This document shows, piece after piece, positions 60,787 to 64,000 of a DNA stretch of 64,000 bases. Position numbers and translations under genes: made by a program. A model generated the notes under the pieces. The model worked only from the letters and a program-made list of their open reading frames with translations. It had not been told where the DNA came from and ran no database searches. Within the stretch, counting starts at the first letter, position 1. Every line of letters starts with the position of its first letter. This DNA comes from Coprinellus micaceus (Eukaryota; Basidiomycota; Agaricomycetes; Agaricales; Psathyrellaceae): positions 248,001 through 312,000 of the forward strand of contig OX596343.1 in assembly GCA_951394405.1 (NCBI GenBank), read 5' to 3'.

Positions 60787-61645
60787 AGGACCCCTGAAAG
60801 CCCCCCCAGAGGTTGAAAATGAATCCACCCCAAAATGGCGCCTTTGGCGCCCCACCTCAGATAATTCCAGTGATCATCCACCCCATAATGGCCCAAAACG
60901 GAAGGCTTTGATGGGACCTCAGTGACACCATCCACCACCCCACGCTTGATCACTCACCATGTCGGTTACAATCCACCACCTCCCCCCGTCTCATCCTGGG
61001 TGACCTCCTCCCTCCTTCTCTTCAAAATGTGCCCTTCATTGATCGTCGCCGGCCCATAAATGCTCTTCGAAAGGTTGTAGGGCATATATTCAGTGGAGGG
61101 AGCTATTTGGAGCCATGGGAGCATCAGCGAGGGAGAGGGAATGTCCAAGTTTGGCAGCAGATCCCTTGACAATGGCAGTTCCGTGCAGTGTGGTACAGGG
61201 ATACCATCCGCCTAGCATTACCATGGTTCAACCACCTCCCAGCATCAAAATTCCTTCGTCTCATCCCACCTCAAGCCATCCAAACTCTTCATAATGGACT
61301 CGTGGAGCTCAGCCAGCCTGTCTATGACACTTTATTCTCAAAGTACCTCCCTCAAACAGCTGCCATCAACAACTCTGTTGACAGGTTGGTTGGTATGTTG
61401 CGTAAACGGAAGTACTACAGTGTAGATAGGCGCTCGGGTTGCGACATAATATTTTTGAGGTTTTCCCTTATTTTTGACGATTTTCCTGAGGTCGGATAAT
61501 TTATCCACCACTGGGGGCCCTCTCGCGTACCTTGGATAGGCCATCCACCCTCCGATTTCTATATTTGGACTGAGCTCCGTCCACCCCAAAACAGGAGTTT
61601 TGGCGAAATTTATTTCTAACCTCTGGGGGGGTTCTCAGGGGTCCT
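60787..61645. mobile_element. hAT-like element, 859 bp, 8 bp target duplication
   Basis: It begins AGGACCCCTGA at 60787 and ends with its inverse, TCAGGGGTCCT, at 61645. The inverted similarity extends about 38 nt (through CCCCCCCAGAGGTT). Identical octamers AGGAGAGG flank it at 60779-60786 and 61646-61653. This is the hAT signature. A broken coding-like frame occupies most of the interior (listed separately). Confidence 0.85.
60989..61430 (+). pseudogene. Broken ORF inside hAT-like element, product unknown
   Basis: A plus-strand frame reads RLILGDLLPPSLQNVPFID..., is interrupted by a single TGA near 61167, and resumes as VWYRDTIRLALPWFNHLPAS...QPVYDTLFSKYL to about 61430. Amino-acid composition looks protein-like on both sides of the stop. 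I do not recognise it. It could be a remnant of the element's own transposase or a captured host fragment. The stop could alternatively lie in an unrecognised short intron. Confidence 0.4.
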
Positions 61646-61653
61646 AGGAGAGG

Positions 61654-62548
61654 TGGAATGACGCGGTCATGGGACCACTTCGACACCACACACACCCTCG
61701 CGGTGATAGGTGGTAATTTCGCGATCGAGGCAGCGATGAACCTCACGGAGGCCTCGAAGAATGTAATGACTGAGAGGGTCGCTCTCGAGCCCGTGGTCTC
61801 TTGAGAGTCTCTGAAGGAACCGGAAGGTGACAGGCACAGCGAACGAAGGAGACAGCGACCGAGTAAGGCGACATTGTCACCACCCTTTCTGACCCGAATT
61901 GTCTAAACATCGAAGTAGAAGCCTCAGTGCTTCGAGGGGGTGAACTAGCCGGGCCAAATGATTTCAGCAGTTGGGGTGCAGTGGAGTGGTGCTTGGACTC
62001 ACTATTCACGCCTGAAAATCGGTTTTCAGACGTTAGTGCGCCATTTTCAATATGCTGGCATCCCTAAATGTTCTGACTCGTTCGAAAGTGTGTCTCTGTG
62101 GTCGGATAGATGAAGGAAGACCTCCAAGCGACACTTGGACGGTGGCCCACATGGAAAGGAGGACGAAGATATGTTTGAGGCTAACCTCGGCTTCTGGAAA
62201 GTGTTTGAGTTTATTTATTTATTTTTGGTCGACAACTATCGGGGCCACTTAGCAGGTAGTTGCGTCTTTCCCTCGCCCACGTCAGAGGAAAGGTGAGCAT
62301 ACTTGGCTTCGACTTGTGAATGGATGCCAATAACTCACCCAGGAAGTTCCGTGAATCGAATTCAAAGTATGACCAGACCTGGACGTATTAGTATTGTCAG
62401 AACTGGGAGTTCGAGCTGCAACTTCTCCCTCGCGAGATTCACGTCCGCCCGTTCCGGGTTTCGTCACGGGTGTCAACACTATCACTCGTATTCCCTAGGT
62501 CACGTCCTCGTGCTTCAGACGACAAGCCTCAAGGTGGCCGATTACGGA
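61654..62548. other. Intergenic between two elements, nothing recognised
   Basis: No gene or repeat ends were seen apart from the elements on both sides. Confidence 0.45.
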
Positions 62549-62550
62549 TA

Positions 62551-63171
62551 AGGTAGTATTCATTGACTGTCTACTAACGTCACATGACTGTGACATTGCC
62601 GTGACACTTCCTCTATAACAGGAAGTAAAGAATCGGAAAATGCATACTTTATTCTCCTGGTCGTTTTCCCAGAATCGGCTTCCATAGATCTGTGAGAAAC
62701 ATTTCAAAAGGCTGCTCTATCAAATTTCGTGAAGATCGAGGGACATGGCGCGAAGTAGATCCCAAAACAAGATTTGTCACACCTTGAGGGGGGAAACACC
62801 AGCAACCCACATCCTGTGGTTCCTGGTGAAGAGCCAACACTCAGATGCCCTTTATGATAGACAAGAATTGGTGTGGACACCAGTTGGGCACTCCCTACAC
62901 CGCGGACGTGTCGTGACGCGTAAATTGGCGTGTATCAGGGGTGTTTCGGATGAAAATTGTATCTCCTTCGCCAGTTTGGCCCCGATTGTTCTGAAAGTCT
63001 CCCCGAATGGTCAAATCAAGATTCAGGACGGATCTATGGAGGCCAATTTGAGATATCTATCGCAGGAAATATGTTTATGTAGTTTCTCGGATTTTACTGG
63101 CGAATTACTACCCGATATGGACGTGTCACACAGGTCACGTGACGTTCGTAGACAGTCAATGAGTACTACCT
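62551..63171. mobile_element. Mariner-like MITE, 621 bp, TA flanks
   Basis: Terminal inverted repeats of 35 nt (62551-62585 and 63137-63171) match except at three positions. They start AGGTAGTA and include TCATTGACTGTCTAC. TA lies directly outside each end (62549-62550 and 63172-63173). The interior frames (for example 62745-63188) show no transposase motif. Non-autonomous, probably mobilised by a Tc1/mariner transposase elsewhere. Confidence 0.82.
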
Positions 63172-63471
63172 TAGCTGTAAAGAGTTAATCACCACTGATC
63201 ACTTTATCTCATCTTCCGTCCCACACAACAGGCGTGAACAGCCTGTTCAGAGCTTTTGCTGTGTTTCTCCTCTGCTCACATCGCACCGCAATAGACGTCA
63301 TATCGCAGAACGTCGAGGCTGCAGTCGTACCTTGAACTCTCTCACTTACGGCACGCTTCGATTCGCGATTGCGACCTTGGCGTAGGTTTGTCTCGATGGC
63401 CATAGGTACGGCCATGCTCACTGTACCACCTAGGCAGTACCTATCGACCCCTGGGAATACGCTGGGACAAG

Positions 63472-63964
63472 ATGGAGCATAAACCATATCAAGGGCGAAC
63501 GCGCAAGTTGGTGCTTGCTTTCGACGTTGGAACAACGTTTAGTGGCGTCTCGTATTGGTGAGGCTCCTGAAGTCTCAATAGCCCGCAGACCTCGCCTGCT
63601 TCCCAGGGAAGAACCCTATGGGACAGGGAGGATTTATCCTTTGGATCGGCATTTGGTGACCTGGATAGTTCCTGACGCATTCCCTGACTTTTCTTCAGTG
63701 TATTGGACCCCGGGTCGGTTCCCGAGATCAGGGGTGTAACAAGGTGCGCCTCGATCTTTCCTCTCGCTTTCGTGAATACTCAATCGCAAGCGCCTGCGTT
63801 GTGTTCTGAAGGTTCCCGGCTCAGGAGCTGGTCGGCATGGCGCCAAAGATACCAACGATAATCTACTACGACCAGGAAGGGGAAGTGCGAGCCGTGGATG
63901 CCGAGGCAGTGCGAGAGGGTGTCTTCGAAGAGGCAGAAGAGAATGGCTGGGTCAAGGCCGAATG
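63472..63964 (+). CDS. Hsp70-like actin-fold ATPase, 5' part, cut by window edge
   Basis: Exons are 63472-63557, 63699-63743 and 63812-63964, with a donor GTATGG at 63965 leading out of the window. RKLVLAFDVGTTFSGVSY is the phosphate-1 loop of the Hsp70/actin ATPase fold (DxGTT). It is followed by CVLDPGSVPEIRGVTR and PKIPTIIYYDQEGEVRAV, the standard opening of the divergent, non-chaperone Hsp70-like proteins that are numerous in Agaricomycetes. The rest of the ATPase domain lies beyond 64000. Function is unknown; nucleotide binding is expected. Confidence 0.88.
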
Positions 63965-64000
63965 GTATGGGCATTTATTAACATGACGATACAGAATTCA

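Noticed and set aside
62745..63188. 147-codon frame inside the mariner-like MITE
   Set aside because: It runs through the right inverted repeat, has no transposase motif, and reads as random sequence.
1..64000. CRISPR arrays, operons or prokaryotic signals
   Set aside because: None found; introns, tRNA structure and gene families are fungal nuclear throughout.

Overview
The window is nuclear DNA of a filamentous fungus, almost certainly a mushroom-type basidiomycete (Agaricomycetes). The evidence is gene-dense blocks with many ~45-60 nt spliceosomal introns, a complete BRR2 spliceosomal helicase, an oleate delta-12 desaturase, an intron-bearing nuclear tRNA-Lys, and families expanded in Agaricomycetes (F-box proteins, TPR-CHAT proteins, DUF6533 membrane proteins, Hsp70-like ATPases). 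Nothing prokaryotic or organellar is seen. Gene models were built by hand from splice signals, reading frame and family resemblance; no search could be run.

Layout. 0-6 kb: a small unclassified protein, an F-box protein, and two tandem NmrA-like oxidoreductases with identical exon structure. 6-9 kb: tRNA-Lys(CTT) with an intron, next to a TA-flanked inverted-repeat element. 9-12.3 kb: two divergent F-box genes; the plus-strand one carries a one-base frameshift in a C run. 12.3-17.4 kb: tRNA-Glu(CTC), a 1 kb inverted-repeat element, a hAT-like MITE with perfect 8 bp target duplications, and a tRNA 3' remnant. 17.4-19.2 kb: a DUF6533-type membrane protein (minus). 20.2-25.0 kb: a 1538-residue TPR-CHAT putative caspase-like protease. 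25.8-27.8 kb: delta-12 desaturase in 13 exons, one of only 5 nt. 28.1-35.3 kb: BRR2 in 12 exons (minus). 36.8-42.8 kb: a tandem segmental duplication with two more DUF6533 genes. 43.3-43.9 kb: a second hAT-like MITE. 47.8-51.5 kb: a bHLH transcription factor whose loop is about 75 residues longer than usual. 54.7-55.9 kb: a ~350 bp tandem repeat. 60.8-63.2 kb: a hAT-like element enclosing a broken ORF, then a mariner-like MITE. The right edge cuts an Hsp70-like gene.

Housekeeping genes (BRR2, desaturase, tRNAs) are interleaved with fast-evolving accessory families. There is no operon-like logic. The most notable features are in gene structure: micro-exons of 10 nt conserved in three DUF6533 genes, a 50 nt interruption with a non-GT donor in two of them, and a 9-mer (GGGCGCTTA) present about 19 times outside most genes.
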